DNA of 64,000 nucleotides from Protaetiibacter sp. (GTDB taxonomy: Bacteria > Actinomycetota > Actinomycetes > Actinomycetales > Microbacteriaceae): the NCBI GenBank assembly GCA_030150265.1, contig JASLGG010000003.1, positions 50,320 through 114,319 of the forward strand, in the 5' to 3' direction. How positions within the stretch are numbered: position 1 is the stretch's first letter; every line of letters begins with the position of its first letter. Below are positions 42,268 to 50,604 of this stretch, piece after piece. The notes beneath the pieces were generated by a model. It ran no database searches, was not told the origin of the DNA, and saw only the letters and a list, made by a program, of their open reading frames with translations. Made by a program: the position numbers and the translations under genes.

Positions 42268-43377
42268 GTGCCGGACATCGTGATCCCCCAGAACCTGCTC
42301 CCCGCCGACGGACGCTTCGGATGCGGGCCCTCCAAGGTGCGGCCGGAGCAGCTGGCCCACCTGCAGGCGAACGCCGCGCTGCTCGGCACCTCGCACCGGC
42401 AGAAGCCGATCAAGCAGCTCGTCGGCCGCGTGCGCCAGGGGATCGCCGAGCTCTTCCGGCTGCCGGAGGGCTACGAGGTGGTGCTCGGCGACGGCGGCTC
42501 GACCGCGTTCTGGGATGCCGCGGCCTTCTCGCTCATCGAGCGCCGCAGCGAGAACCTGAGCTCGGGCGAGTTCGGCGCCAAGTTCGCGCAGGCGGCGGCG
42601 GCCCCCCACCTGGAGGCGCCGCACGTCATCACGGCTCCCGCCGGCTCGCGCGCCGAGGTCGAGGTGCGGGAGGGCATCGACGTCTACGCCTGGGCGCACA
42701 ACGAGACCTCGACGGGCGTCATGGCGCCCGTGACGCGCGTGCACGGCGACGCCGGCGCGCTCACCGTGATCGACGCGACGAGCGCCGCCGGCGGCGTCGA
42801 CCTCGACGTCGCCGAGAGCGACGTCTACTACTTCGCGCCGCAGAAGAACTTCGCCGCCGACGGCGGTCTGTGGTTCGCCCTCATGAGCCCGGCCGCCACC
42901 GAGCGGATCGAGCGGATCGCGGCATCCGGTCGCTTCATCCCCGAGTTCCTGAGCCTCAAGAACGCCGTCGACAACTCGCGCCTCGACCAGACGCTCAACA
43001 CCCCGGCGATCGCGACGCTGCTGCTCATGGAGGCGCAGCTCGACTGGATGAACGCGAACGGCGGCCTCGCCTTCGCCGACGCGCGCACCCGCGAGTCCTC
43101 GGATCACCTCTACGCGTGGGCGGAGGAGCGCGCCTTCGCCACGCCGTTCGTGACCGACCCCGCGCATCGCTCGCAGGTCGTCGTGACGATCGACTTCGAC
43201 GAGTCGGTGGATGCGGCGACCGTCGCCTCGGTGCTGCGCGCCAACGGCATCGTCGACACCGAGCCGTACCGCAAGCTCGGCCGCAACCAGCTGCGCGTCG
43301 CGACGTTCGCCGCGGTCGACCCGGATGACGTGCGCGCCCTCACCGCGTCGATCGACCACGTGATCGCCGCGCTCTGA
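42268..43377 (+). CDS. serC: Phosphoserine aminotransferase
   Basis: Protein of 369 aa from the GTG at 42268, with TAGAAT 7 nt upstream (leaderless); a GTG two codons earlier is possible. It shows the actinobacterial SerC pattern: IPQNLLPADGRFGCGPSKVR, LGTSHRQKPIK, DATSAAGGVDLDV, and FAPQKNFAADGG with the PLP-binding Lys. It converts 3-phosphohydroxypyruvate and glutamate to phosphoserine in serine synthesis. The serC-DUF2530-DUF3027-csp order matches M. tuberculosis Rv0884c-Rv0871. Confidence 0.95.
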   Translation: MPDIVIPQNLLPADGRFGCGPSKVRPEQLAHLQANAALLGTSHRQKPIKQLVGRVRQGIAELFRLPEGYEVVLGDGGSTAFWDAAAFSLIERRSENLSSGEFGAKFAQAAAAPHLEAPHVITAPAGSRAEVEVREGIDVYAWAHNETSTGVMAPVTRVHGDAGALTVIDATSAAGGVDLDVAESDVYYFAPQKNFAADGGLWFALMSPAATERIERIAASGRFIPEFLSLKNAVDNSRLDQTLNTPAIATLLLMEAQLDWMNANGGLAFADARTRESSDHLYAWAEERAFATPFVTDPAHRSQVVVTIDFDESVDAATVASVLRANGIVDTEPYRKLGRNQLRVATFAAVDPDDVRALTASIDHVIAAL

Positions 43378-43378
43378 C

Positions 43379-43413
43379 GGTCTCGATACGCCGCCTCCGG
43401 CGGCTACTCGACC
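43379..43413. repeat. Palindromic element copy A (TCGA-TAC family)
   Basis: GGTCTCGA, TAC, GCCGCC, loop TCC, GGCGGC, TAC, TCGACC. The two TAC triplets face each other as an internal loop between two paired segments. It starts directly after the serC stop and probably terminates it. Confidence 0.7.
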
Positions 43414-43436
43414 GGCGGGATCGCTAGGCTCTCGGC

Positions 43437-43679
43437 ATGCGGTTCTGGCTGAGGGAGGACGAGCGCCGTCCGGATCCGGAGCCGGTGCCCACGGATGACC
43501 GTGCCGCCGTGCTCGCGGGTCTCGTGCTGTGGGTGCTCGCGCTCGGCGGCCTGCTGCTCTTCGTCGGCCCGCTCGTCGAGGCGGGGCGTGTCTGGTGGCT
43601 GTGGACCTGCCTCGTCGGCATCGGGCTCGGGCTCGCCGCGCTCGTCTACGTGCACCACCGGCGCAGGAGCCACGACTGA
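43437..43679 (+). CDS. DUF2530 small membrane protein
   Basis: Protein of 80 aa with two predicted helices (VLAGLVLWVLALGGLLLFVG and WTCLVGIGLGLAALVYVHH) and an Arg/His-rich end, as in DUF2530. TAGGCT ends six to eight bases before the ATG, so the gene is probably leaderless. Function unknown; it is conserved beside serC and DUF3027 in actinobacteria. The following 98 bp to the DUF3027 stop hold no gene. Confidence 0.82.
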   Translation: MRFWLREDERRPDPEPVPTDDRAAVLAGLVLWVLALGGLLLFVGPLVEAGRVWWLWTCLVGIGLGLAALVYVHHRRRSHD

Positions 43680-43777
43680 GGCGCCATCAGCGGCGCATCG
43701 CGGCGGTGCGGGAGGCACTCAGTGCTCGCAGCGATCCCCGGCATCCGCTGCCGGATCGACGGGCCTGAAGACTCGAG

Positions 43778-44302
43778 CTAAGCCCTCGGCTCGTCGTCGG
43801 ACTCGAAGTCGATGCCGTCGTCGGGGTCGTCGCCGAAGTCGTCGTCATCGTGCTCGTCGGCGACGTCCTCGTCGTCGAGGTCGTCACGATCCTCGTCTTC
43901 GTCGTCGAGACCCTCGTCGTCCTCGTCGTCCACGTCCTCGAGATCGTCGTCCGACTCCTCGTCATCCGACTCGTCGTCGTCGAGAGCGGCCTCGGCATCC
44001 GCCGCCGCCTGCGCCGCCCGGTACTCCTCGAGGCGCTCCGACCACGGCACCCAGTCGGGCGCGAGCAGCGCGCCCTCCCCGGGCAGCAGCTCGGCCTCGA
44101 GCACCGAGGGGCCCTCGCCGGGCAGCTCCGCCACGCTCACGGTCCAGCGCCAGCCCGGGTAGCCGGGCATCGTCGCCGCGAAGGCGAGCGTCGTGACGCC
44201 GTCGCCCTCGGGCTGCTGGCCGATCAGCTCGCCGACCGTGGCATCCGGGGTGATCTCGCGCAGCGCGTCCCGCGCGATCCGGGCGCGCTCGTCGTCGGTC
44301 AC
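43778..44302 (-). CDS. DUF3027 family protein with very acidic tail
   Basis: Protein of 174 aa from a GTG at 44302. The N-terminal half has the DUF3027 pattern YPGWRWTVSVAELPG and LLAPDWVPWSERLEEYRAA. From residue ~105 the protein is almost only Asp and Glu, with runs such as DDDESDDEESDDDLEDVDD. It is shorter than typical members, lacking much of the usual N-terminal part. It follows the cold-shock gene by 7 bp in the same operon. Function unknown; an acidic tail beside a nucleic-acid-binding Csp may mimic nucleic acid (inference). Confidence 0.82.
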   Translation of the reverse strand: MTDDERARIARDALREITPDATVGELIGQQPEGDGVTTLAFAATMPGYPGWRWTVSVAELPGEGPSVLEAELLPGEGALLAPDWVPWSERLEEYRAAQAAADAEAALDDDESDDEESDDDLEDVDDEDDEGLDDEDEDRDDLDDEDVADEHDDDDFGDDPDDGIDFESDDEPRA

Positions 44303-44309
44303 GGCAGGA

Positions 44310-44690
44310 TCATGCCTCCAGGTCGTCGGCGACCTTGCGCAGCACCGCCGCGATCTTGGCGCCGTGCGCACGGTCGGGATAGCGACCGCGGCGCAGCCCT
44401 GCGCCGATGCCGTCGAGGAGCTTCACGAGGTCCTCGACGACGATCGCCATGTCGTCGGCCGAGCGGCGGTTGAGCTTGCTGAGGCTCGGCGGGGTGTCGA
44501 GCACCCGCACCGAGAGGGCCTGAGCCCCCTTGCGGCCGTCGGCGATGCCGAACTCGAGGCGCGTGCCGGCGCGCACGACCGCGCCCGCGGGCAGCGCCGA
44601 GGCGTGCAGGAAGACCTCCTGGCCGTCATCCGCGGTGACGAAGCCGAAGCCCTTCTCCTCGTCGTAGAACTTCACCTTGCCGGTGGGCAT
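44310..44690 (-). CDS. Cold-shock-domain protein with C-terminal extension
   Basis: Protein of 126 aa; ATG at 44690 with GAGAGG upstream. Residues 1-67 form a cold-shock domain with the RNP motifs KGFGFVTADD and VFLHASAL. The remainder is a helical extension (IVVEDLVKLLDGIGAGLRRG...AAVLRKVADDLEA) typical of the long actinobacterial Csp found next to DUF3027. It binds single-stranded RNA/DNA. It is the first gene of a two-gene operon with the DUF3027 gene. Confidence 0.92.
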   Translation of the reverse strand: MPTGKVKFYDEEKGFGFVTADDGQEVFLHASALPAGAVVRAGTRLEFGIADGRKGAQALSVRVLDTPPSLSKLNRRSADDMAIVVEDLVKLLDGIGAGLRRGRYPDRAHGAKIAAVLRKVADDLEA

Positions 44691-44746
44691 GCCGGACCTC
44701 TCTCGCTCATCGAACAGTGCAGGGACACGGGGCATAGGGTTGTCTC

Positions 44747-45004
44747 GTGTCCGAGAACGCGTCCGTCCCGTTCAATCGTATCGAACGCGTCCTCGCGACC
44801 GTCATCGGCGCCCTCCTCGTCCTGTCGATCCTCGCGATCGCGCTGACCATGATCGGCGCGGGCACCGGGGCCGCCACCGGAGGGGGCGTCTGGCCCGCGC
44901 TCCTGCTCATCGGCTACACGGGACTGCCGCTCGCCTTCCTGCTCGTCGTCGTCTTCCTCGTCGTGAGCACCGCTCGGCGTCGCCGGCTCGGCCGGGGGCG
45001 GTGA
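44747..45004 (+). CDS. Small two-helix membrane protein
   Basis: Protein of 85 aa from a GTG (TAGGGT six bases before it; leaderless). Two helices, ATVIGALLVLSILAIALTMIG and WPALLLIGYTGLPLAFLLVV, flank a Gly-rich loop; the C-terminus is Arg-rich. No known domain. Its stop overlaps the start of the helicase-partner gene (GTGA), so it leads that operon. Function unknown. Confidence 0.72.
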   Translation: MSENASVPFNRIERVLATVIGALLVLSILAIALTMIGAGTGAATGGGVWPALLLIGYTGLPLAFLLVVVFLVVSTARRRRLGRGR

Positions 45005-46860
45005 GCGGGAGCACCTCGCCCCTCGCGCTCGCGGCGTGGCTGCGGGCGCGGTCCGACGACGCCCTCGTCGCGCTGCTGCGCGCGCGCCCCATCCGGGAGA
45101 CCGGCGTGCACGATGTGTTCGACCTCGCCGACGCACTGCTCGAGGACGGCACCATCCAGGAGGCGCTCGCCCGGCTCCCCCGGAGCGCGCTCGCGGTGCT
45201 CGCCGCCTTCGCGGTGCTCGGACCGGATGCGGACGCCACGGCGATCGCGCGCCGGGCGGGGCTCACGGCATCCGGGCTCGACGCCCTCGCCGCACGGCTC
45301 ACCGGCCTCGCCCTGCTCGGCGAGACCGAGAGCGGGGCGGCCGCCTTCGACGCGGTCACCACGACCCTCCGCGGCTGGCCGGCGCGCGGGCTCCCCTCCC
45401 CCGAGGAGCTGCTCGACGCCCCGGCCCCCGCCGCCCTCGAGGCCGTGGGCGACGACGACCGCGGCCTCGCCGACCGCGCCGCGGGCGAGCGCGCCTTCGG
45501 CTCCGTGACCTCGGTCGGCGAGCTGCTCGACTCCCTGACCCGCGAGCCCGCTCGCCTGCTGCAGCGCGGCGGCATCGCCCTGCCCGACTGGCGCCGGCTG
45601 CGGGCCGCGACGGGCGCCGCGGACGACGAGCTCGAGACCCTGCTCGCCCTCGCGGCGGATGCCGGCCTGGCGGTCGCGGTGGACGGCGCCTGGCGCACGA
45701 CCCCCGACGGCGAGGCCTGGCGCGAGCTCCCCCGCGTCGCACGCTGGACGACGCTCGCCGCCGGCTGGCTGTCGCACGTGCCCGAGCAGCTGCGGGAGCT
45801 GCTGCGCGAGCGCGCCGGCGCGCGCTGGGGCGACGGCCTGCTCGCCTACCTCGCCTGGCTCTATCCGGCGGGCGGCGACTGGCTCGCCGACCGCACGCGC
45901 GAGGTGATCCGCGCGGCGGAGCTCCTCGGCATCGTCGGCTCCGCGGTCCCCTCGACGCCCGGCGCCGCTCTGCTCGCCCACGGCACGGATGCGGCGGCGG
46001 CCGAGGTGGACCGCCTCTTCCCGCCCGACGTGCGGCAGGTCTACATCCAGCACGACCTCTCGGTGATCGCACCGGGCCCGCTCGCCGCCGACGTGGACCG
46101 GCGGCTGCGCACGGTCGCCGACGTCGAGTCCGCGGGGCTCGCCTCGAGCTACCGGATCACGGCGGCGTCCATCACCCGCGCGCTCACCACCGGCGCCACC
46201 GCCCGGGAGCTGGAGGAGCTGCTCGCCGAGATCTCGCTCACCGGCATCCCGCAGCCGCTCGAGTACCTGCTGTCCGAGACGGCCGGACGCTTCGGCAGCC
46301 TGCGGGTCGGGGCGCTCGACGACCCCGCGGAGCCGAACGCGCACTCCTACCTGCGGGCGGAGGACCCGGCGCTCGTCGGGCAGCTCGTGGTCGACCAGTC
46401 GCTCGCCTCGCTCGCCCTGCGCCGCGCCGGCGAGCACCGCGCGGTGAGCCGCTTCGACGCCGAGACCCTCTACTGGGCGCTCGTCGACAACCGCTACCCC
46501 GCGGTGCTGGAGGATGCCGCGGGCGTGATCCGCGCGGTGCGCCGCACCCCCGCGCATCCGGTGCCGCAGGATGCCGGGCCCGACCCGGTGGAGCGGCTGG
46601 TGGTGCGCATCCGGGAGGCGTCGGAGAACCAGCCCGCCGAGAGCGGTGCCGCCTGGAACGCGCGCCAGCTCGAGCTCGCGATCAAGGGCCGACTCGAGGT
46701 GACGGTGGTGGTGCGGATGCCGGACGGCTCCGAGACGCCCTACGTGCTCGAGCCCGCCGCCCTCGCGGGCGGCCGCCTCCGCGCCCGCGACCGCCGCGCC
46801 GACATCGAGCGCACCCTCCCCCTCTCGCACATCGTGGCCGTCGGACCGCCCACGGGCTGA
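45001..46860 (+). CDS. Helicase-associated protein (Helicase_C_3 / Rv0862c type), partner of XPB
   Basis: Protein of 619 aa from a GTG overlapping the previous TGA. It lacks ATPase motifs. The N-terminal half is helical (LAAWLRARSDDALVALLRARP), and the C-terminal part (from VYIQHDLSVIAPGPL) is the conserved helicase C-terminal-like module found beside bacterial XPB genes, for example Rv0862c next to the XPB gene Rv0861c. Probably a DNA-repair accessory subunit working with the XPB protein encoded at 48186, although here two unrelated genes lie between them. Confidence 0.82.
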   Translation: MSGSTSPLALAAWLRARSDDALVALLRARPIRETGVHDVFDLADALLEDGTIQEALARLPRSALAVLAAFAVLGPDADATAIARRAGLTASGLDALAARLTGLALLGETESGAAAFDAVTTTLRGWPARGLPSPEELLDAPAPAALEAVGDDDRGLADRAAGERAFGSVTSVGELLDSLTREPARLLQRGGIALPDWRRLRAATGAADDELETLLALAADAGLAVAVDGAWRTTPDGEAWRELPRVARWTTLAAGWLSHVPEQLRELLRERAGARWGDGLLAYLAWLYPAGGDWLADRTREVIRAAELLGIVGSAVPSTPGAALLAHGTDAAAAEVDRLFPPDVRQVYIQHDLSVIAPGPLAADVDRRLRTVADVESAGLASSYRITAASITRALTTGATARELEELLAEISLTGIPQPLEYLLSETAGRFGSLRVGALDDPAEPNAHSYLRAEDPALVGQLVVDQSLASLALRRAGEHRAVSRFDAETLYWALVDNRYPAVLEDAAGVIRAVRRTPAHPVPQDAGPDPVERLVVRIREASENQPAESGAAWNARQLELAIKGRLEVTVVVRMPDGSETPYVLEPAALAGGRLRARDRRADIERTLPLSHIVAVGPPTG

Positions 46861-46881
46861 TCGCAGGACTAGGGTGCCTGC

Positions 46882-47490
46882 ATGGCAGGCTTCCTCGGCT
46901 GGCTCGCGCAGTCCGGCGTGGTGCAGGGGGTCATCATCGGCGCCACGCTCGCGTTCCTCAGCACGGTGCTCCTGCTGAACGCCGTGGCACGTCGCGTGAC
47001 CACGACCTGCGGCGGCTGGCGCAGCATCCGGGTGGCCGGGCGCCCGGAGAACGGGCTCCTGCTGCGGGCGGCGACCGCGAAGGCGCTCCCCCTCGTGAAC
47101 GTCGTCGAGGAGGCCGCCTACTGGACGGCCACGGTCGACGGATCGGGGCGACGGCTCGACGGCCGGAACGACTACGTGCTGCGCTTCCCCGCCGGGCAGC
47201 TGCCGCCGAACGACGCGTTCTGGTCGCTCACCGTGACCGACGCGATCGGCTACATGACGGGTGACCCGGCGGCGCGCGCGAGCGTCGGCGACCGCACCGA
47301 CCTCGTGGCGAACGCCGACGGATCGATCGACATCCTGCTGCGCCGCGCGGCTCCCGAGGGACGCGAGCGGAACTGGCTGCCGGTGCCCGCCGGACGGTTC
47401 GCCCTCATGCTCCGCGCCTACCTGCCCGGCCCCGCCGTGCTCGACGGCAGCTACCGCGTGCCGCCCGTCATGAGGGAGACGGGCGCGTGA
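46882..47490 (+). CDS. DUF1214-domain membrane protein
   Basis: Protein of 202 aa with one N-terminal helix (VVQGVIIGATLAFLSTVLLL). The C-terminal region matches DUF1214: YVLRFPAGQLPPNDAFWSLTVTD, then WLPVPAGRFALMLRAYLPGPAVLDGSYRVPPV. DUF1214 usually follows DUF1254 in one polypeptide; here the two are separate genes overlapping by 4 bp. TAGGGT lies six bases before the ATG (leaderless). Function unknown. Confidence 0.82.
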   Translation: MAGFLGWLAQSGVVQGVIIGATLAFLSTVLLLNAVARRVTTTCGGWRSIRVAGRPENGLLLRAATAKALPLVNVVEEAAYWTATVDGSGRRLDGRNDYVLRFPAGQLPPNDAFWSLTVTDAIGYMTGDPAARASVGDRTDLVANADGSIDILLRRAAPEGRERNWLPVPAGRFALMLRAYLPGPAVLDGSYRVPPVMRETGA

Positions 47491-48140
47491 ACCGGCTCAT
47501 CCTGAAGTACGGCGTGCCGATCACCGTCGTCATCCTCGCGATCTTCGCGTGGGTCATCGCGCAGCGGCTCTCGCGCGGGTGGGAGCAGCTCGTGCCGCTC
47601 GCGGTGACGGCCGTCGTCGTGTGGGCGATCGGCGTGCCGGTGCTCGTCTGGCTCTGGCCGCGCTTCATCGTGAGCGGGATGCGGCGCGCGATCGTGCGGC
47701 ACGGATTCGGCGACGGCCCCATCCCGGTCAACACGCTCCACGCCGTGCCGGCCGCCTCCTCCGCGATGGCGTCGCGCGGCAGCCTCATGGCGACCGGCAC
47801 CGACGACGTCCTCTACCTCGGCGGCTGGCTCGAGCTGCGGGACGGCCCGCTCGTGCTGCACGTGCCCGAGATGTCCGGCCGCTACTACGCCATCCAGTTC
47901 ACCGACCCCGCGAGCAGCGCCGACGTGGCCTACGTCGGCACGCGCACGACCGGCGGCGGCGCCGGCGAGTTCCTGCTGACGGGGCCCGGATGGTCGGGCG
48001 CGGTTCCGGACGGCATGGTGCAGATCCGGATGCCGCACCGCTCGGCGCTCGTGATCGGCCGCGTGTTCGCCGCCGACGCCGCCGATCGCCACACCGCCTA
48101 TGAGCTCGCCCGCCAGATGCGGCTCACGCCCGTCCGGTAG
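47487..48140 (+). CDS. DUF1254-domain membrane protein
   Basis: Protein of 217 aa from a GTG overlapping the DUF1214 stop. Two N-terminal helices are followed by the DUF1254 pattern: NTLHAVPAASSAMASRG, DVLYLGGWLELRDGPLVLHVPEMSGRYYAIQF, and a MPHRSALVIGRVFA end. The partner DUF1214 is encoded just upstream, so the usual DUF1254-DUF1214 fusion is split and its order reversed. Probably both are membrane-tethered with the domains outside. Function unknown. Confidence 0.82.
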   Translation: MNRLILKYGVPITVVILAIFAWVIAQRLSRGWEQLVPLAVTAVVVWAIGVPVLVWLWPRFIVSGMRRAIVRHGFGDGPIPVNTLHAVPAASSAMASRGSLMATGTDDVLYLGGWLELRDGPLVLHVPEMSGRYYAIQFTDPASSADVAYVGTRTTGGGAGEFLLTGPGWSGAVPDGMVQIRMPHRSALVIGRVFAADAADRHTAYELARQMRLTPVR

Positions 48141-48185
48141 CCGTCCCGGCACGACCGGCACCCGCGCGGGTAGGGTTGATCGGTT

Positions 48186-49829
48186 ATGAACGGACCGCTG
48201 ATCGTGCAGAGCGACCGCACCGTGCTGCTCGAGGTGGCGCACCCGGAGGCGGAGGAGGCGCGGCACGAGCTCGCCATCTTCGCCGAGCTCGAGCGCGCTC
48301 CCGAGCACGTGCACACCTACCGCATCACGCGCCTCGGCCTGTGGAACGCCCGCGCCGCGGGCCACACCGCCGAGCAGATGCTCGCGACGCTCGAGCGCTA
48401 CGCCAAGTTCCCGGTGCCGCAGACGGTGCAGATCGACGTCGAGGAGACGGTCGGCCGCTACGGCCGGCTCGTCATCGCGCGCGACGAGGAGGCGGAGGGC
48501 GAGCTCGTCATCCGCGCCACGGATGCCGCGGTGCTCGCCGAGATCACCCGCAACTCGAAGGTGGCGCCGTTCCTCGGCATCCGCCGCTCCTCCACCGAGT
48601 GGACGCTGCAGCCCTGGGCGCGCGGCCAGGTGAAGCAGGAGCTGCTCAAGATCGGCTGGCCGGCCGAGGACCAGGCCGGCTACACCCCCGGCACCCCGCA
48701 CGACATCGAGCTCGTCGAGGACGGCTGGAGCCTGCGCGCCTACCAGCGGCAGGCGGTCGACAACTTCTTCGCGGGCGGCTCGGGCGTCGTCGTGCTGCCG
48801 TGCGGCGCCGGCAAGACGCTCGTGGGCGCGGGCGCGATGGCCGCCGCCGACACCAACACGCTCATCCTCGTGACCAACACCGTGTCGGCACGCCAGTGGC
48901 GGGCCGAGCTGCTCAAGCGCACGAGCCTCACCGAGGAGGAGATCGGCGAGTACTCCGGCCAGACCAAGGAGATCAAGCCGGTCACGATCGCGACCTACCA
49001 GATCCTCACCGCGAAGCGGAAGGGCGAGTACGCGCACCTGGCACTGCTCGACGCGCTCGACTGGGGCCTCATCGTCTACGACGAGGTGCACCTGCTGCCC
49101 GCGCCCGTGTTCAAGCTCACCGCCGAGCTGCAGGCCCGCCGCCGGCTCGGCCTCACCGCGACGCTCGTGCGCGAGGACGGCCGCGAGTCCGATGTCTTCA
49201 GCCTCATCGGCCCCAAGCGCTTCGACGCCCCGTGGAAGGAGATCGAGGCGCAGGGCTTCATCTCCCCCGCATCCTGCTTCGAGGTGCGGATCGACCTGCC
49301 GGAGTCGGAGCGGCTGGAGTACGCCGCGAGCGCCGACGACGAGCGCTACCGGCTCGCCGCCACCGCCCCCGCGAAGCTCCGCGTGGTGAAGGACCTCGTG
49401 GCGAAGCACGCGGGCGAGCGCATCCTCGTGATCGGGCAGTACCTCGACCAGATCGACGAGCTCGCCGAGACGCTCGGCGCCCCGCAGCTCACCGGCGCCA
49501 CGCCGGTGCCCGAGCGGGAGCGGCTGTTCCAGGAGTTCCGCGACGGCACCACCCCCGTGCTCGTCGTGTCGAAGGTCGCCAACTTCTCGGTCGATCTGCC
49601 CGAGGCGACCGTCGCCATCCAGGTCTCCGGATCGTTCGGCTCGCGTCAGGAGGAGGCCCAGCGCCTCGGACGGCTGCTGCGCCCCAAGGAGTCGGGCCTG
49701 CCGGCGAACTTCTACACGCTCGTGGCCCGCGATACCGTCGACCAGGACTTCGCCCAGAACCGGCAGCGCTTCCTGGCCGAGCAGGGGTACGCCTACACGA
49801 TCCTCGATGCGCACGACCTCGCGGCGTGA
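48186..49829 (+). CDS. XPB-type DNA repair helicase
   Basis: Protein of 547 aa, typical for bacterial XPB. Helicase motifs: Walker A CGAGKTL (about residue 210), DEVHLLPA (motif II), GLTATLVREDG (motif III with the XPB RED element), and FGSRQEEAQRLGRLLR (motif VI). An N-terminal damage-recognition-like domain covers residues 1-185. It is a 3'-5' helicase of nucleotide excision repair type. TAGGGT (48171-48176) is the likely -10 box, giving a very short leader. Confidence 0.95.
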   Translation: MNGPLIVQSDRTVLLEVAHPEAEEARHELAIFAELERAPEHVHTYRITRLGLWNARAAGHTAEQMLATLERYAKFPVPQTVQIDVEETVGRYGRLVIARDEEAEGELVIRATDAAVLAEITRNSKVAPFLGIRRSSTEWTLQPWARGQVKQELLKIGWPAEDQAGYTPGTPHDIELVEDGWSLRAYQRQAVDNFFAGGSGVVVLPCGAGKTLVGAGAMAAADTNTLILVTNTVSARQWRAELLKRTSLTEEEIGEYSGQTKEIKPVTIATYQILTAKRKGEYAHLALLDALDWGLIVYDEVHLLPAPVFKLTAELQARRRLGLTATLVREDGRESDVFSLIGPKRFDAPWKEIEAQGFISPASCFEVRIDLPESERLEYAASADDERYRLAATAPAKLRVVKDLVAKHAGERILVIGQYLDQIDELAETLGAPQLTGATPVPERERLFQEFRDGTTPVLVVSKVANFSVDLPEATVAIQVSGSFGSRQEEAQRLGRLLRPKESGLPANFYTLVARDTVDQDFAQNRQRFLAEQGYAYTILDAHDLAA

Positions 49830-49835
49830 CGACGG

Positions 49836-49874
49836 GCTGATCTCGACACGCGCCGTCGGCGCTACTCGATCAGC
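49836..49874. repeat. Palindromic element copy B (TCGA-TAC family)
   Basis: GCTGATCTCGA, CAC, GCGCC, loop GTC, GGCGC, TAC, TCGATCAGC. It begins 6 bp after the XPB stop. Read on the minus strand, its right arm provides the last codons and the TAG stop of the TetR gene (49862). Outer arms pair perfectly. Confidence 0.75.
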
Positions 49875-50545
49875 GGCGCTGCCCGGGTGTCGAGGCCGGC
49901 CCCCTCGATCGGGTCGGGTTCGCGCCCCGGCACGGTCGCGAGGAACTCCTCGAGATAGGCGACGGTGAGCCGCCTGGCCTCCGCGATGAAGAACGGATCG
50001 CCCTGCGGGTCGGTGAGGAACGCACGCGAGACGAGGGCGTCGGCGATCTCGAGCATGACCTCCACGTGCTCGTACAGCTCGGGGCGCTCCCAGACGTCGA
50101 ACCGCGGCCGGAAGTAGCCGAGCGACTCGATCGCGAGCAGGTGCTTGTTCGTGTCGGTGGCGCTGAACAGGTGGCTGTCGATGCCGTCGCCGAGCCGCAC
50201 CCAGCGGAACCCCGGCTCGCTGCGCAGCTTCTCGGCGTAGGCGTCGACGATCTGGCGCATCGCGTCCTGCCACAGGATCTCGGGGTCGGCGATGATCTCG
50301 CGCACGACGGCGAGGTATCGCTCGAGGTTGCGCGCGGCGAGCGCGCGCAGGATCGCCGGGGTGTCGGCGAAGTAGCGGTAGATGGCGGCGTGCGACATGC
50401 CTGCCCGGCGGGCGATGAGGGTGGGGGTGAGCTGCACCGATCCGGCCTCGTCGATGAGGGCGGCGGCGGTGTCGAGGATCAGGTCGAGGCGCTGCGCGCT
50501 GCGCTGCTGGAGCGGAAGGCGCCGCAGTTCTCCGGGATCGTCCAT
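49862..50545 (-). CDS. TetR-family regulator, probable repressor of the adjacent surface-protein gene
   Basis: Protein of 227 aa. The N-terminal helix-turn-helix (LTPTLIARRAGMSHAAIYRYFAD) is typical TetR, followed by a helical ligand-binding domain ending LEEFLATVPG. The final residues PLIE come from the palindromic element. It is divergent from the LALTG surface protein, and a perfect 19-bp operator lies between them, so control of that gene and itself is likely. Ligand unknown. Confidence 0.9.
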   Translation of the reverse strand: MDDPGELRRLPLQQRSAQRLDLILDTAAALIDEAGSVQLTPTLIARRAGMSHAAIYRYFADTPAILRALAARNLERYLAVVREIIADPEILWQDAMRQIVDAYAEKLRSEPGFRWVRLGDGIDSHLFSATDTNKHLLAIESLGYFRPRFDVWERPELYEHVEVMLEIADALVSRAFLTDPQGDPFFIAEARRLTVAYLEEFLATVPGREPDPIEGAGLDTRAAPLIE

Positions 50546-50572
50546 GGCATCGCCATTATGCTACAGTCCGTA

Positions 50573-50591
50573 ACGTTACAATCTGTAACGT
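50573..50591. promoter_or_regulatory. Operator in the TetR / LALTG-protein intergenic region
   Basis: ACGTTACA-ATC-TGTAACGT is a perfect 8-bp inverted repeat with a 3-bp spacer. It covers TACAAT (50577-50582), the probable -10 box of the surface-protein gene. A second half-site in direct orientation precedes it (TACAGTCCGTAACGT at 50562-50576 resembles TACAATCTGTAACGT at 50577-50591), so two dimers might bind. Confidence 0.75.
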
Positions 50592-50604
50592 CCGAGGAGA
50601 GACC

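Noticed and set aside
43680..43777. Possible small gene between DUF2530 and DUF3027.
   Set aside because: Only 98 bp with no start/ribosome-site combination in any frame that gives a plausible product.
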